Shown here in pieces: positions 51,598 to 59,881 of a stretch of DNA of 64,000 bases (position 1 is the first letter of the stretch; each line of letters starts with the position of its first letter). Location: the NCBI RefSeq assembly GCF_039543385.1, contig NZ_BAABJQ010000002.1, forward strand, positions 248,001-312,000, read 5' to 3'. A model generated the notes under the pieces. The model ran no database searches. It was not told where the DNA came from and saw nothing but the letters and a program-made list of their open reading frames with translations. The translations under genes and the position numbers were made by a program. The stretch comes from Rugosimonospora acidiphila (GTDB taxonomy: Bacteria > Actinomycetota > Actinomycetes > Mycobacteriales > Micromonosporaceae).

Positions 51598-53703
51598 ATG
51601 ACGACGACGCTCCCGCTGCTCGGGCTCGGCCTGAGTGACCTGTGCGGGGACGGCCGCACGGTGGTCGGCGAAACGGCGCTGCTTCTGCTGAACGAGCCGC
51701 CCCGGTCCGGGGACACCCGGGTACTCGCGCGGGACCCGGGCCTGTCGATGCCGGCGGTCTCGCAGTTCTCCCTGGTCGACCTCGCACCCGGCGCGGCGCT
51801 GGTGCGGCGGTTCCTCGAACTGCGACCGGTCGAGTCGCTGGATCGGCTGGTGGAGACCAGACCGCCCGCGGAACCGACCGATCTGGTGTCGCTGGCCGAA
51901 CGCGCAGACCTGCTCGGGGTCCCGGTTCAGACCCGGGCGTCGAACCTGCCGGCCAACCGCGAGGCCAAGCCCCCACTGGCCGCGCACCGCGTCATCGATC
52001 TGGATGACTCGGGAACGATGACCGCGCCCGGCACGGGCGACGTGGTCCGCGTCGTCCCCACGAGAAGCCTGATCAGCCGACCCCCGTTTGCCGACCAGCC
52101 GGATGAGGCGATGGCCATCATCGCGGCGAAGCCGTACCTGTCCGGCCGGATCGCGTTCGTCGACCACGGCGTGGAGCTGGGCCTGCCGGCCAGACTGGTG
52201 GACAACGCGCATGCGGAGGCGCTGCGCCGGCACGGCATCGACGACGTGGTCCGCGGCCTCGACGGCCGGTTCGACGAGGTGTTCGGGCTGGCCGGGGTCG
52301 CCGGCGAGGCGCTGGACGGGTACGTGGACCTGCTCTACCGGATGGAGCGGGCGCCCGTGGGTACCCACGGGCTGGTCGCGGTGGAGGACGGCGACGACGC
52401 CCGGGTGTACCTGGCCGTGCGCGACCCGAACGGGGTGTCCGTCATCGATCTCGGAACCTCGTGGGCGGCCAGCCTCCCCACCGATCCGACCCGGGTGAGC
52501 CTCGCGATGCTGCCGGAGTCCCTGACGGTGGCGCAGCGGCTGGACTCGCTCGCCCGTGCCTGGGTCGATCCCCAGCGCAGCGGGTCGCGGTCGGGCGACC
52601 GCCCGGCGGGTGTGGAACTGTTCGGCTGGACCAGCGGTGACAGCCCCCGGGCGATCGAGGTGATCGGCTCCGTCGCCGATGAGCCGGCCGGCCTGATGCA
52701 GAAGATTGCCGAGGCCGCCGAGCAGATCGACCAGCCGGTCATCGTGTTGGGCGCACGGCGGTCTGGCGAGGCTCCGCAGGCGGATCAGCTGATGCTGCTG
52801 CGCGAGCGCCTGGAGGCGTTCGTCGGCCTGAACGGGCAGATGCCGGTCGTGGTCACCCGCGGCGCCGAACCGGACCGGCCGGTCGCGGGGTCGGAGGCCA
52901 CGCTGGTCGACATCCTGGACCTGTACCAGGTCTCCGTGCTGTACCAGACGCCCACGCCCCCGGCGGCGCTGGGCGAGCGAGGTCCGGGCGCCGGTGCCGG
53001 CCTACTGAACCTCGGCAACTGGTGGGTGCTCCGGGAGCCGGGCGAGGCCGGGCACACCGAGTCTGCCGACACCTTGACCCCGGGTCTGCTGGCGCGCGGC
53101 GCCGCTCCGGACCGCCGTCCGGCCTTCGCGGTGCCCAGCCGGTCCGTCTCCTCGTTCCTGACCACCCCGCTGAGCGATCTGGCGGCGCTCGAGGCCAGCC
53201 TGGACAGCATCATGGCGAACTCGTCGGCCCGCCGTGCCGAGGTTCAGGCCGCCGTTGCGCGGGTACCGACCAAGGACGCGCATGGAGCCCTGGTGGAGTT
53301 GGCCGTCCTGGGGCAGGGCGAGGCCGCACTGAACGTGGTCCGCGCGAACGGGGGCCGGGGCGACGAGATCATCGAGCCGCTGCTGAACATCGGGCACCCG
53401 GACCCACAGGCCCAGGACGACAACACCTTCACGGAGGTGCTGTCGCAACTGGCCACGGTGGCCGGCGAAGGGCTCAACGACTCGGTCAGCCAGGCCATCC
53501 TGTCCTCGATCGCAAAGTTGATCGCGAAGACGATGACCGAGCCCCAGCTGAAGGTCGAGATCGCCAGGCACAGGGACCAACTGCCCCGCGAGGGGCACGT
53601 GCGGCCCGACTGGGTACGCCGGATGAACCGGCTGATGCGGTCCTGGCCGGCGCACCAGGAGATCCTGAGCTGGGTCGCGCAGGCCATCCTGGAGTGCCCC
53701 TAA
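51598..53703 (+). CDS. 701-aa partner protein of the giant, unknown function
   Basis: ATG 51598 lies 31 bases after the giant's stop, behind GGAGG, so the two form an operon. Residues 1-330 are unrecognised alpha/beta sequence, including FVDHGVELGLPARLVDNAHA and APVGTHGLVAVEDGDDARVY. Residues about 340-495 correspond to the giant's aa 2398-2560: GVELFGWTSGDSP versus GVMLVGSQSAWEP, then PVIVLGARR, MPVVVTRGA and NWWVLREPG versus PVIAVKVQP, RPVVVTLAE and EWWELPEPD. The C-terminal ~190 residues are helical (LAALEASLDSIMANSSARRA). No signal peptide or membrane segment. It is probably a paralogue of the giant's C-terminal third that acts with it. Confidence 0.78.
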   Translation: MTTTLPLLGLGLSDLCGDGRTVVGETALLLLNEPPRSGDTRVLARDPGLSMPAVSQFSLVDLAPGAALVRRFLELRPVESLDRLVETRPPAEPTDLVSLAERADLLGVPVQTRASNLPANREAKPPLAAHRVIDLDDSGTMTAPGTGDVVRVVPTRSLISRPPFADQPDEAMAIIAAKPYLSGRIAFVDHGVELGLPARLVDNAHAEALRRHGIDDVVRGLDGRFDEVFGLAGVAGEALDGYVDLLYRMERAPVGTHGLVAVEDGDDARVYLAVRDPNGVSVIDLGTSWAASLPTDPTRVSLAMLPESLTVAQRLDSLARAWVDPQRSGSRSGDRPAGVELFGWTSGDSPRAIEVIGSVADEPAGLMQKIAEAAEQIDQPVIVLGARRSGEAPQADQLMLLRERLEAFVGLNGQMPVVVTRGAEPDRPVAGSEATLVDILDLYQVSVLYQTPTPPAALGERGPGAGAGLLNLGNWWVLREPGEAGHTESADTLTPGLLARGAAPDRRPAFAVPSRSVSSFLTTPLSDLAALEASLDSIMANSSARRAEVQAAVARVPTKDAHGALVELAVLGQGEAALNVVRANGGRGDEIIEPLLNIGHPDPQAQDDNTFTEVLSQLATVAGEGLNDSVSQAILSSIAKLIAKTMTEPQLKVEIARHRDQLPREGHVRPDWVRRMNRLMRSWPAHQEILSWVAQAILECP

Positions 53704-53716
53704 CCTGCGACTACGG

Positions 53717-54397
53717 CTAGATGGCAAGGGTCAGGAGGCGGCGAACGTCGGCGGCGCTGCATACCGTAACCGTGCGGCGGCCACGGGGGCACGGGTCCGT
53801 CGCGGCGGTGACGCCGAGGGTGTGGGCGGCTTGGCAGAGCATGTCGGCGGCGTACCGGACGGGGATGTGTAGCACGAACGCTCTGCCGCCGGTGGCGTTG
53901 CCAAGCAGCAGGGCCATCCGCCACAGCGCCACGGCCGCCGTCGGGTCGGCTGCGGTGGCCGGGAGCTCGGTGAAGTCACGGCGGTAGCGACGCCACGTGC
54001 CGGTCAGGGCGCGGCCGACCCGGTGGTAGTCGGCGCGGGCCACACCGACCCAGGGGCGCTCAGGACCATCGGCGACGAACGCCCAGGTGAGGCCGGTCAG
54101 GACGCGGACCAGGCGGGTGGCGACAAGATCGTTTTCCGGATACGCGATGGGTAGGTACGCGGGGGCGGTCGCGCCCCGAGCCATCGCCTCGGCCAAACGT
54201 TCCGCCTCCGCGCCGCGCGGACGCAGGTGCTGCCAGGCGAGAACGGCCTCGGCCAGACCGTGCTGGCCGACCGGCGCGTGGGCAAGTGCGGTCGAGGTCG
54301 TGCCGGGCGTGGGCAGGCGGGAGGGGACCGGCTCGACGATCGGACGCGGGCGGGACCGGGACAGATCGACGGGCGGGACGACGGCGGTAACGGTCAT
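53717..54397 (-). CDS. Hypothetical soluble protein, 226 aa
   Basis: After a Pro/Ser-rich N terminus (aa 1-45), the protein is an all-alpha/beta domain with many Trp and Arg (LTWAFVADGPERPWVGVARA, TGTWRRYRRDFTELPATAAD, ending TVCSAADVRRLLTLAI). No family is recognised and no export signal is present. ATG 54397 lies 21 bases after the stop of the substrate-binding protein gene, so both are on one transcript. It converges on the 701-aa gene with 13 bases between stops. Confidence 0.68.
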   Translation of the reverse strand: MTVTAVVPPVDLSRSRPRPIVEPVPSRLPTPGTTSTALAHAPVGQHGLAEAVLAWQHLRPRGAEAERLAEAMARGATAPAYLPIAYPENDLVATRLVRVLTGLTWAFVADGPERPWVGVARADYHRVGRALTGTWRRYRRDFTELPATAADPTAAVALWRMALLLGNATGGRAFVLHIPVRYAADMLCQAAHTLGVTAATDPCPRGRRTVTVCSAADVRRLLTLAI

Positions 54398-54418
54398 GGC
54401 GGCGGCCCTTCGGCTCAG

Positions 54419-55564
54419 CTACGGAATGGGACGGTCCGCCACGATGGCGTCGCCCCGGACCCGGTAGGTCCAGACGGTGACGGATGAGCCGACCAGCTCA
54501 CCCGTTGCGGTGAACCGGATGGTGGTGGTGATGCCGGGCTGGTCGTAGCTGCGGACGTACGCGGCCAGCGAGGTCCGGCTGAGGTGGCGCGACCCGATCC
54601 CCCGAAGCAGAACCGTGGCCGCGTCGTACGCCTCGGCGCTGTCGGTCCCCGGCTCTAGCCCTCCGAACGCCGCGCGGTAGGCCCACGTGAACGTGGCCGG
54701 CAGCGTCTCGGGTGGGCGGCACGGGCACGTGATGATGGCGTTCTGCGCCGCGTTCAGGCCGGCCCGGGTCAGGAAGCCATCATCCTTGACGCCGTCGCCG
54801 GCCACGAACGTCGCGGTCACACCGGCCGCCCGGACCTGGCGCAGCAACAGGCCGGCCTCGTCGTAGTACCCGCCGAAGAAGATGGCGTCCGGGCCGGCCG
54901 CCTTGATGTGGCTGACGATCGTGGCGAAGTCGTCCTGCCCGGCCAGGACGGTGCCCGACTCCACCACCCGCTCCCCCAGCACGTTCATCACCTCGGTGGC
55001 CAGGCCGTGCCCGTATTCCGAACCGTCGTCGATGACGAAGACCTTGCGCGCCTTGAGCACGGTGGCGAGGTAGCGGCCGGCTGCCGGGCCCTGCACGGCC
55101 TCGCTGCCGATCAGGCGGTGGAACGTGGACCACCCATGGGCGCTGAGGCTGGTCTCGGTGGCCGACGGCGTGATGCTGGTGACCCTGCCCTGATTCAGCA
55201 GCGGCACGGCCGCGTCGGCCTCACCGGAGAAGGCCGGCCCGACCACGCCCAGGATCCGCGGCTGGGCGACGAGTTGCTGGGCCAGCCCGGCGGCCTGCTT
55301 CGGGTCGCCCTGCGAGTCGAAGTCCACCATGCCGACCCGGCAGTCCGGGTGGACGGCGTCGTACTGGTCGACGGCCAGCCGGGCGCCGTCTTCGAGGTTC
55401 CGCCCGAGGTTGGCAGACGCACCGGTGAGGGGCCCGAAGACGGCGATCTGAGCGTTGCAGCGGCCCACCGCCGTCGTTCCGAACGCGTCGGCCCGATCCC
55501 CGCACCCGACCAGAGGGGACAGCACAAGCAGAGCCACGACTGCCGAAGTGGCCGTGCGACGCAT
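54419..55564 (-). CDS. Branched-chain-amino-acid-type substrate-binding lipoprotein (LivJ-like)
   Basis: The 381-aa protein has a lipoprotein signal (TSAVVALLVLSPLVGCG, lipobox LVGC) and a type I periplasmic-binding fold: AQIAVFGPLTGASANLGRNL, GVVGPAFSGEADAAVPLLNQ, the SITPSATETSLS loop, KVFVIDDGSEYGHGLATEVM, and DAIFFGGYYDEAGLLLRQ. It would bind an amino acid or a related ligand outside the membrane. No permease or ATPase gene is near, so it may act as a sensor. ATG 55564 is set by AAGGGAGGGTGAC on the minus strand. It lies 59 bases from the divergent lipoprotein gene. Confidence 0.9.
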   Translation of the reverse strand: MRRTATSAVVALLVLSPLVGCGDRADAFGTTAVGRCNAQIAVFGPLTGASANLGRNLEDGARLAVDQYDAVHPDCRVGMVDFDSQGDPKQAAGLAQQLVAQPRILGVVGPAFSGEADAAVPLLNQGRVTSITPSATETSLSAHGWSTFHRLIGSEAVQGPAAGRYLATVLKARKVFVIDDGSEYGHGLATEVMNVLGERVVESGTVLAGQDDFATIVSHIKAAGPDAIFFGGYYDEAGLLLRQVRAAGVTATFVAGDGVKDDGFLTRAGLNAAQNAIITCPCRPPETLPATFTWAYRAAFGGLEPGTDSAEAYDAATVLLRGIGSRHLSRTSLAAYVRSYDQPGITTTIRFTATGELVGSSVTVWTYRVRGDAIVADRPIP

Positions 55565-55623
55565 GTCACCCTCCCTTGCGCGAGCGCTTTGAGACATGGT
55601 GAACGAGGGAGGATGAGGTTTTC

Positions 55624-56103
55624 GTGATGTTGGTCAACCGTGCGTTGATTCCGGTCGCGGTCGTCGCCGCGCTGTTCCTGAGCGGTTGCGTCGAGTCCAC
55701 GGTGCCGGTCGAGACACCGACACCGGCGCCCTCGTACGTCCGGGTGTCCGGGCTGTTCGCGGTGGCCACGAAGATCGAGGGTGACGTGGTGATCGACGGG
55801 CGCGGGTACGTGCTGTACCGGTCGGCGCTCGACCGGTCGTCGCCCACCCGATCGGTCTGCACCGGCAGCTGTACGGATCTCTGGCTGCCGGTCCCCTCGG
55901 CACCCAACCTGCGGCTGGAGGGGATCAACCGGGAGCTGGTCGGCACGTACCGGCGGCCGGATGGACGGACGCAGCTCACACTGGGTGGATGGCCGCTGTA
56001 CGAGTATGCCGGCGACCGTACCCCTGGCGACACTGGCGGCCGAGGCATCGCCGGCAGCTGGTGGCTGGTCAGGCCGGACGGTTCCCTCGATGACGGTCAC
56101 TGA
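55624..56103 (+). CDS. Secreted-repeat lipoprotein (PF03640/COG4315 type)
   Basis: The 159-aa protein has a lipobox signal (VAALFLSGCVES) and two copies of the lipoprotein repeat: DGRGYVLYRSALDRSSPTRS with CTGSCTDLWLPV, and LTLGGWPLYEYAGDRTPGDT with GIAGSWWLVRPDG. Such proteins are thought to be extracytoplasmic, possibly redox-linked; function unknown. GTG 55624 (or ATG 55627) follows GGGAGGATGAGG. Its last 35 bases overlap the 3' end of the opposite-strand histidine kinase gene, so the two mRNAs are complementary there. Confidence 0.88.
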   Translation: MMLVNRALIPVAVVAALFLSGCVESTVPVETPTPAPSYVRVSGLFAVATKIEGDVVIDGRGYVLYRSALDRSSPTRSVCTGSCTDLWLPVPSAPNLRLEGINRELVGTYRRPDGRTQLTLGGWPLYEYAGDRTPGDTGGRGIAGSWWLVRPDGSLDDGH

Positions 56104-57391
56104 GCTCGGGCAGGGTGAGCACGGCCGCCGCGCCGCCGCCCGCGGCCGTGCCCAGGCGCAGGCTGCCGCCGTGCTCCGCGGCCACCCAGGCGGCGATGTT
56201 CAGGCCCAGTCCCACACCGTCGGCCGCCCCGGTCCGGAACCGCGGTCGTGAGGCGTCCAGCGACCAGTCGGGCAGGCCGGGCCCCCGGTCCTCGATGCGC
56301 ACCTCGCCCGGCCGTACCGTCACGATCAGCTCGCACGGCGCAGCCCCGATCCGGCCGTGCCGGATCGCGTTGGTCACCAGGTTCTGCAGGGCCATCCGGA
56401 TGAGCGTCGGGTCGCCGTTGACGACCGCCGGAGCCGTGTCCACGACCGCGACGTGCGGTTCGGTGACGATTTCGGCGACCACCTCCTCGGCCAGCTGATC
56501 GAGCCGGAACGGCTGCCGTTGCAACTCGCGCAGGCCGGCCACCAGCCGGGCCCGGACCAGCAGCGCGTCCACCGAGTCGGACAGCCGCTCGGCCGAGCCC
56601 AGCACCTGTTTGAGAGTCTGCGGGCGCCGGGCCAGGTCGGGGTCGGACAGCGCGCCCTCGGCCAGCGCCCGGATCACGGTGAGCGGGGTGCGCAGCTCGT
56701 GCGCGGCGTCGGCCAGGAATCGTTCCTGCTGGGTCAGCGCGTCGGCCGCGGGCCGGGTACCGCGCCGGGCCAGCAGATGACCGCCGACGCCGGCCACAGC
56801 CATGAAGACGGCCCCGCCGATCAGCAGCCCCAGGGCCAGCTCGTGATGGGCCCGCTGGCCCGGCCGCGGGTCGCCGGCCACCACCACGGTTCCGGCCACG
56901 TTCTGCGTGACGGCGTTGCGAAACGGGACGGCGAGCAGGCGTACGCGATCGTGGTCGACGTCCGACACTTGGAGGCTCAGGTCTGCGCCCGTTTTCCACA
57001 CCTGACGGGCCGGAGCCAGCAGGGCGGCCGGCGCGATGACCGGAAGGCCGGCCGGATGGGCGAAGACCAACGTCACATCCGTACGCATGCCCTCATAGAC
57101 GAACACGCCGGTCGAGCCCTGGGCGGCCGGATCGGTGAACAAGTTGTCGAGATGCAGCGCGGCCGAATCGTAGGACAACAGCGCGACGGCCGTGCTGGCC
57201 GTGCGCTGCAATTCCGCCGCCTCGACCTGGGCCCGCTGCTGCCCGTCGATGACCAGCGCGACCGCGCCCATCCCGGCCAGCCCGGCCACATTCAGAACCA
57301 GCAGCAGCACGGTCAGCCAGACCCGCAGCGCCGCCAGCCGCGCCGCGGTCTGCAGCGGGATCGGCCGGCGCCGACGGTCCGCCACGGTCAC
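56069..57391 (-). CDS. Sensor histidine kinase of an OmpR-type two-component system
   Basis: The 440-aa kinase has two transmembrane helices (about aa 25-50 and 185-210) around an extracellular sensor of ~135 residues, then the H box AAHELRTPLTVIRALAEGAL, N box ALQNLVTNAIRHG, G1 DRGPGLPD and G2 GVGLGLNIAAWVAAEHGGSL. All catalytic blocks are present. The GTG/ATG start overlaps the response-regulator stop by 4 bases (57388-57391), so the pair is coupled. The signal sensed is unknown; the neighbouring lipoprotein and substrate-binding protein are candidate partners. Confidence 0.92.
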   Translation of the reverse strand: MTVADRRRRPIPLQTAARLAALRVWLTVLLLVLNVAGLAGMGAVALVIDGQQRAQVEAAELQRTASTAVALLSYDSAALHLDNLFTDPAAQGSTGVFVYEGMRTDVTLVFAHPAGLPVIAPAALLAPARQVWKTGADLSLQVSDVDHDRVRLLAVPFRNAVTQNVAGTVVVAGDPRPGQRAHHELALGLLIGGAVFMAVAGVGGHLLARRGTRPAADALTQQERFLADAAHELRTPLTVIRALAEGALSDPDLARRPQTLKQVLGSAERLSDSVDALLVRARLVAGLRELQRQPFRLDQLAEEVVAEIVTEPHVAVVDTAPAVVNGDPTLIRMALQNLVTNAIRHGRIGAAPCELIVTVRPGEVRIEDRGPGLPDWSLDASRPRFRTGAADGVGLGLNIAAWVAAEHGGSLRLGTAAGGGAAAVLTLPELSDRHRGNRPA

Positions 57392-58053
57392 GGCACGGAG
57401 AGCAGGCGGTAGCCGGCGCCGCGCACGGTGGCGATGAGCGCGGGCTCGCCCAGCTTGCGACGGAGCTGCGCGACGATGACGTCGACGACGTTCGAGGCCG
57501 GGTCGGCCAGCTCGTCCCAGCAGTGCTCGATGAGGTCGGCGCGGCTGACCACCGCCGGGTCCCGGAGCATCAGCATCTCCAGCACGGCGAACTCTTTCGG
57601 CGTGAGGATGAGCAGCACGCCGGCACGCCGAACCTCACGCCGGGCCGTGTCCATCTCCACGTCGCCGACCCGCAGGATGGCCGGGCGGGTGACGCCTCCG
57701 CGCCGGCACAGTGCGCGTACCCGCTGGACCAGCTCGGTGGTGAAGAACGGCTTGGCCACGTAATCGTCTGCGCCGGCCTCGAAGCCGCCCACCCGATCGT
57801 GCTCGTCGTCCAGCGCGGTCAGCATGAGCACCGGCACGGTCATCCCCTGCTGCCGGCGGCCGTACAGCTGGCCGGCCGAGTCGCCGTCGGTCAGGATGCG
57901 GTCGAGGATCAGGCAATCGTACGCGTTGACGGTCAGGCTCAGGTCGGCGTGCGCCCAGTCAGCCGCCTCGTCCACGGCCAGCCCGGCCGATCGCAGCGCG
58001 GCCGCGACGGCCGCCCGGACCTGGGCGTCATCCTCGACTATCAGCACCCGCAT
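57388..58053 (-). CDS. OmpR/PhoB-family response regulator
   Basis: The 221-aa protein has an intact receiver (RVLIVEDDAQVRAAVAAALR, phosphoacceptor aspartate in DCLILDRIL, the MLTALD Thr block, and the KPFF Lys) and a winged-helix output domain (LTPKEFAVLEMLMLRDPAVV, NVVDVIVAQLRRKLG, TVRGAGYRL). ATG 58053 gives the usual length. It precedes the histidine kinase with a 4-base overlap and follows the ricin-domain gene after only 32 bases, which suggests it reads out cell-wall or secretion signals. Confidence 0.94.
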   Translation of the reverse strand: MRVLIVEDDAQVRAAVAAALRSAGLAVDEAADWAHADLSLTVNAYDCLILDRILTDGDSAGQLYGRRQQGMTVPVLMLTALDDEHDRVGGFEAGADDYVAKPFFTTELVQRVRALCRRGGVTRPAILRVGDVEMDTARREVRRAGVLLILTPKEFAVLEMLMLRDPAVVSRADLIEHCWDELADPASNVVDVIVAQLRRKLGEPALIATVRGAGYRLLSVP

Positions 58054-58085
58054 CGCCGGAGGGTACCGTCCTGGTCCCGCAGGGG

Positions 58086-59804
58086 TCAGGAAGCCACCAG
58101 CAACCAGCGCTGATCCTTGGCGTATGTCTGCAAGTCCCACTGCTCGACCAGGTAGCCGTTCCAGGTGCCGTCCGGGTTGGGCGCGCCCAGGTCGTCGCCG
58201 AGCAGGTCCATCACCTTGCCGGAGTGGTGGTTGGTGATCCAGACCTTGCTGCCGTCACCGGAGGCGGTGAGCTTCCATTGCTGGTTCGGGTCCGCCTTGT
58301 CGGTGTCCTCGACGATCAGCTTCGACTCGTTGCTGACCGAGTCGTTCTCCACCGCCAGCGACTTGTGCAGGAAGTTGTCCGTGATGATCACGTAACCACT
58401 GGCCGGTGCGGCCGAGATCTTCCAGTACTGGTCCGGGGCGTGCTGGTTGGTCCAGAGCTGGACCCGGGTGCCGGACGGCAGCGTGCTCACGTTGTCGCCG
58501 GGCAGATCCAGGATCGCACCGGCCCAGCCGTCCTTGATCTGGTACGTCTTGGACGGGTCGTAGAGCAGCTTGGCCGGCGGAGCTGGCGTGGCCTTCTTCG
58601 TGGCCGTGGCAGTGGCCGTGGCTTTGGCTTTGGGTTTGGCCGTGCGCGACGGCCTGGCCGTGGCCGAGGCCGGCGGTTTGGCCGACGGCGTGCCCGACGG
58701 TGACGCCGACGCACCCGGTGAGGGCGAAGCCTTGGTGCTCGGGTTCAGCTGGCTGTCCTTGCGGAAGACCGGGATGTACTCCTGCACGGCCTTGGTCAGC
58801 TGGGTCACCGTGCTCTCGGGCACGCCCCCGGCCTGCCGGACGGTGTCGGCCCCCCACTGGAAGGCGGCCAGCGCGAGAGTGTACGGGTCGGACCCGACGA
58901 ACCCGGAGAACTGGCCGGCCAGGTCGCACATCGCGGAGCCCAGCACGGCGATCGACTGGTTCGCGTTCCAGACGGACTGGCTGCCGCTCGCGTACTCGTT
59001 CCACATGTTGGTGCTGAACTGGGCGATCCCGTCGCCGTTGTCGGTGTGCAGGTTGGCGTTGAAGTTCGAGGTGGCCTTCAGCTGTGCGGCGATCCGGGCC
59101 GGCGTGACCTCCGGGCAGATGCTGCCGGCCGCGTTGATCGCGCGGACCAGGTCGGACGGCGCGGTGACGGTGACTACGGGCGCGGTGGGCGCCCCGCTGG
59201 GCTGCGGTGACGGCGCGGCATCGACATCGAACTGGGGCTGGTCCGCGTACCAGGCCGCATACCCGGTGGCCTGGTTGACGAAGGTCTGCTGCGCGTCGGG
59301 AACGCCCTTGGCCTTGATGACCGCGTCGATGCCGCCGCGCTGGGCCGCGATTGCCGGACCCCACAGGTCGCCGTCCAGGCCGGCCGCCCGCAACTGGCCG
59401 ACCATCTCGCAGGTCTGGTGACCGAGCGCGAGAATGTTGGCCTCGGGGTCGTCGCGCTGCGCGTCCGCCGCCGGCTTCCAGTCGGACCAGTCGGTGTCGG
59501 TCACGCCGGCCAGGTCGGAACCGGTGGCGGTGTCGATAAAACCGGTGAGCGCCATCAGTTGGCCGGCCACTCGTGCCGAGGTGAGCGTCGGGCACGACAG
59601 CGAGGCTGTCACGACCGAGGTCAGTTCGTCGGCCGGTACCGGCTTGCCGGTGATCTTCTGTGCGTCCGCGATGGCCGGCGGCACTCCGATGGCCACACCG
59701 GCCAGCAGGACGACGACCACGCCCAGGGCGGTCAGCTCCAGGCGGCCACGCCGGGCGGCGGTCAGCTGACGCCAGGCGCGCGAAAGGTTCCGACGACTCG
59801 TCAC
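58086..59804 (-). CDS. Membrane-anchored protein with two inactive transglycosylase-like domains and a ricin lectin
   Basis: The 572-aa protein has an N-terminal anchor (about aa 25-47). Two lytic-transglycosylase-like repeats follow: aa 60-190 (SCPTLTSARVAGQLMALTGF) and aa 212-345 (ICPEVTPARIAAQLKATSNF, then GDGIAQFSTNMWNEYA). In both, the catalytic glutamate expected in QxxxESGF is replaced (Leu in copy 1, Thr in copy 2), so they are probably binding-only. A Ser/Pro/Ala-rich linker (aa 350-410) joins a C-terminal beta-trefoil ricin lectin with QxW motifs (DQYWKI, NQQWKL, DQRWLL). It likely binds wall or surface glycans. It sits 77 bases downstream of eccD. Confidence 0.85.
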   Translation of the reverse strand: MTSRRNLSRAWRQLTAARRGRLELTALGVVVVLLAGVAIGVPPAIADAQKITGKPVPADELTSVVTASLSCPTLTSARVAGQLMALTGFIDTATGSDLAGVTDTDWSDWKPAADAQRDDPEANILALGHQTCEMVGQLRAAGLDGDLWGPAIAAQRGGIDAVIKAKGVPDAQQTFVNQATGYAAWYADQPQFDVDAAPSPQPSGAPTAPVVTVTAPSDLVRAINAAGSICPEVTPARIAAQLKATSNFNANLHTDNGDGIAQFSTNMWNEYASGSQSVWNANQSIAVLGSAMCDLAGQFSGFVGSDPYTLALAAFQWGADTVRQAGGVPESTVTQLTKAVQEYIPVFRKDSQLNPSTKASPSPGASASPSGTPSAKPPASATARPSRTAKPKAKATATATATKKATPAPPAKLLYDPSKTYQIKDGWAGAILDLPGDNVSTLPSGTRVQLWTNQHAPDQYWKISAAPASGYVIITDNFLHKSLAVENDSVSNESKLIVEDTDKADPNQQWKLTASGDGSKVWITNHHSGKVMDLLGDDLGAPNPDGTWNGYLVEQWDLQTYAKDQRWLLVAS

Positions 59805-59881
59805 GCACGGTACGACGGGTGAGGAATCTTCCGCGTTCAGGGCTTCCTCGAGAATCTGCTCGGACCGTGCGCGGGCACGCG

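Noticed and set aside
45786..51716. A 1976-codon minus-strand frame antisense to the giant gene
   Set aside because: Composition (Arg, Gly, His, Gln, Pro) is that of a GC-shadow frame, while the plus strand has a ribosome binding site, hydrophobic segments and module homology.
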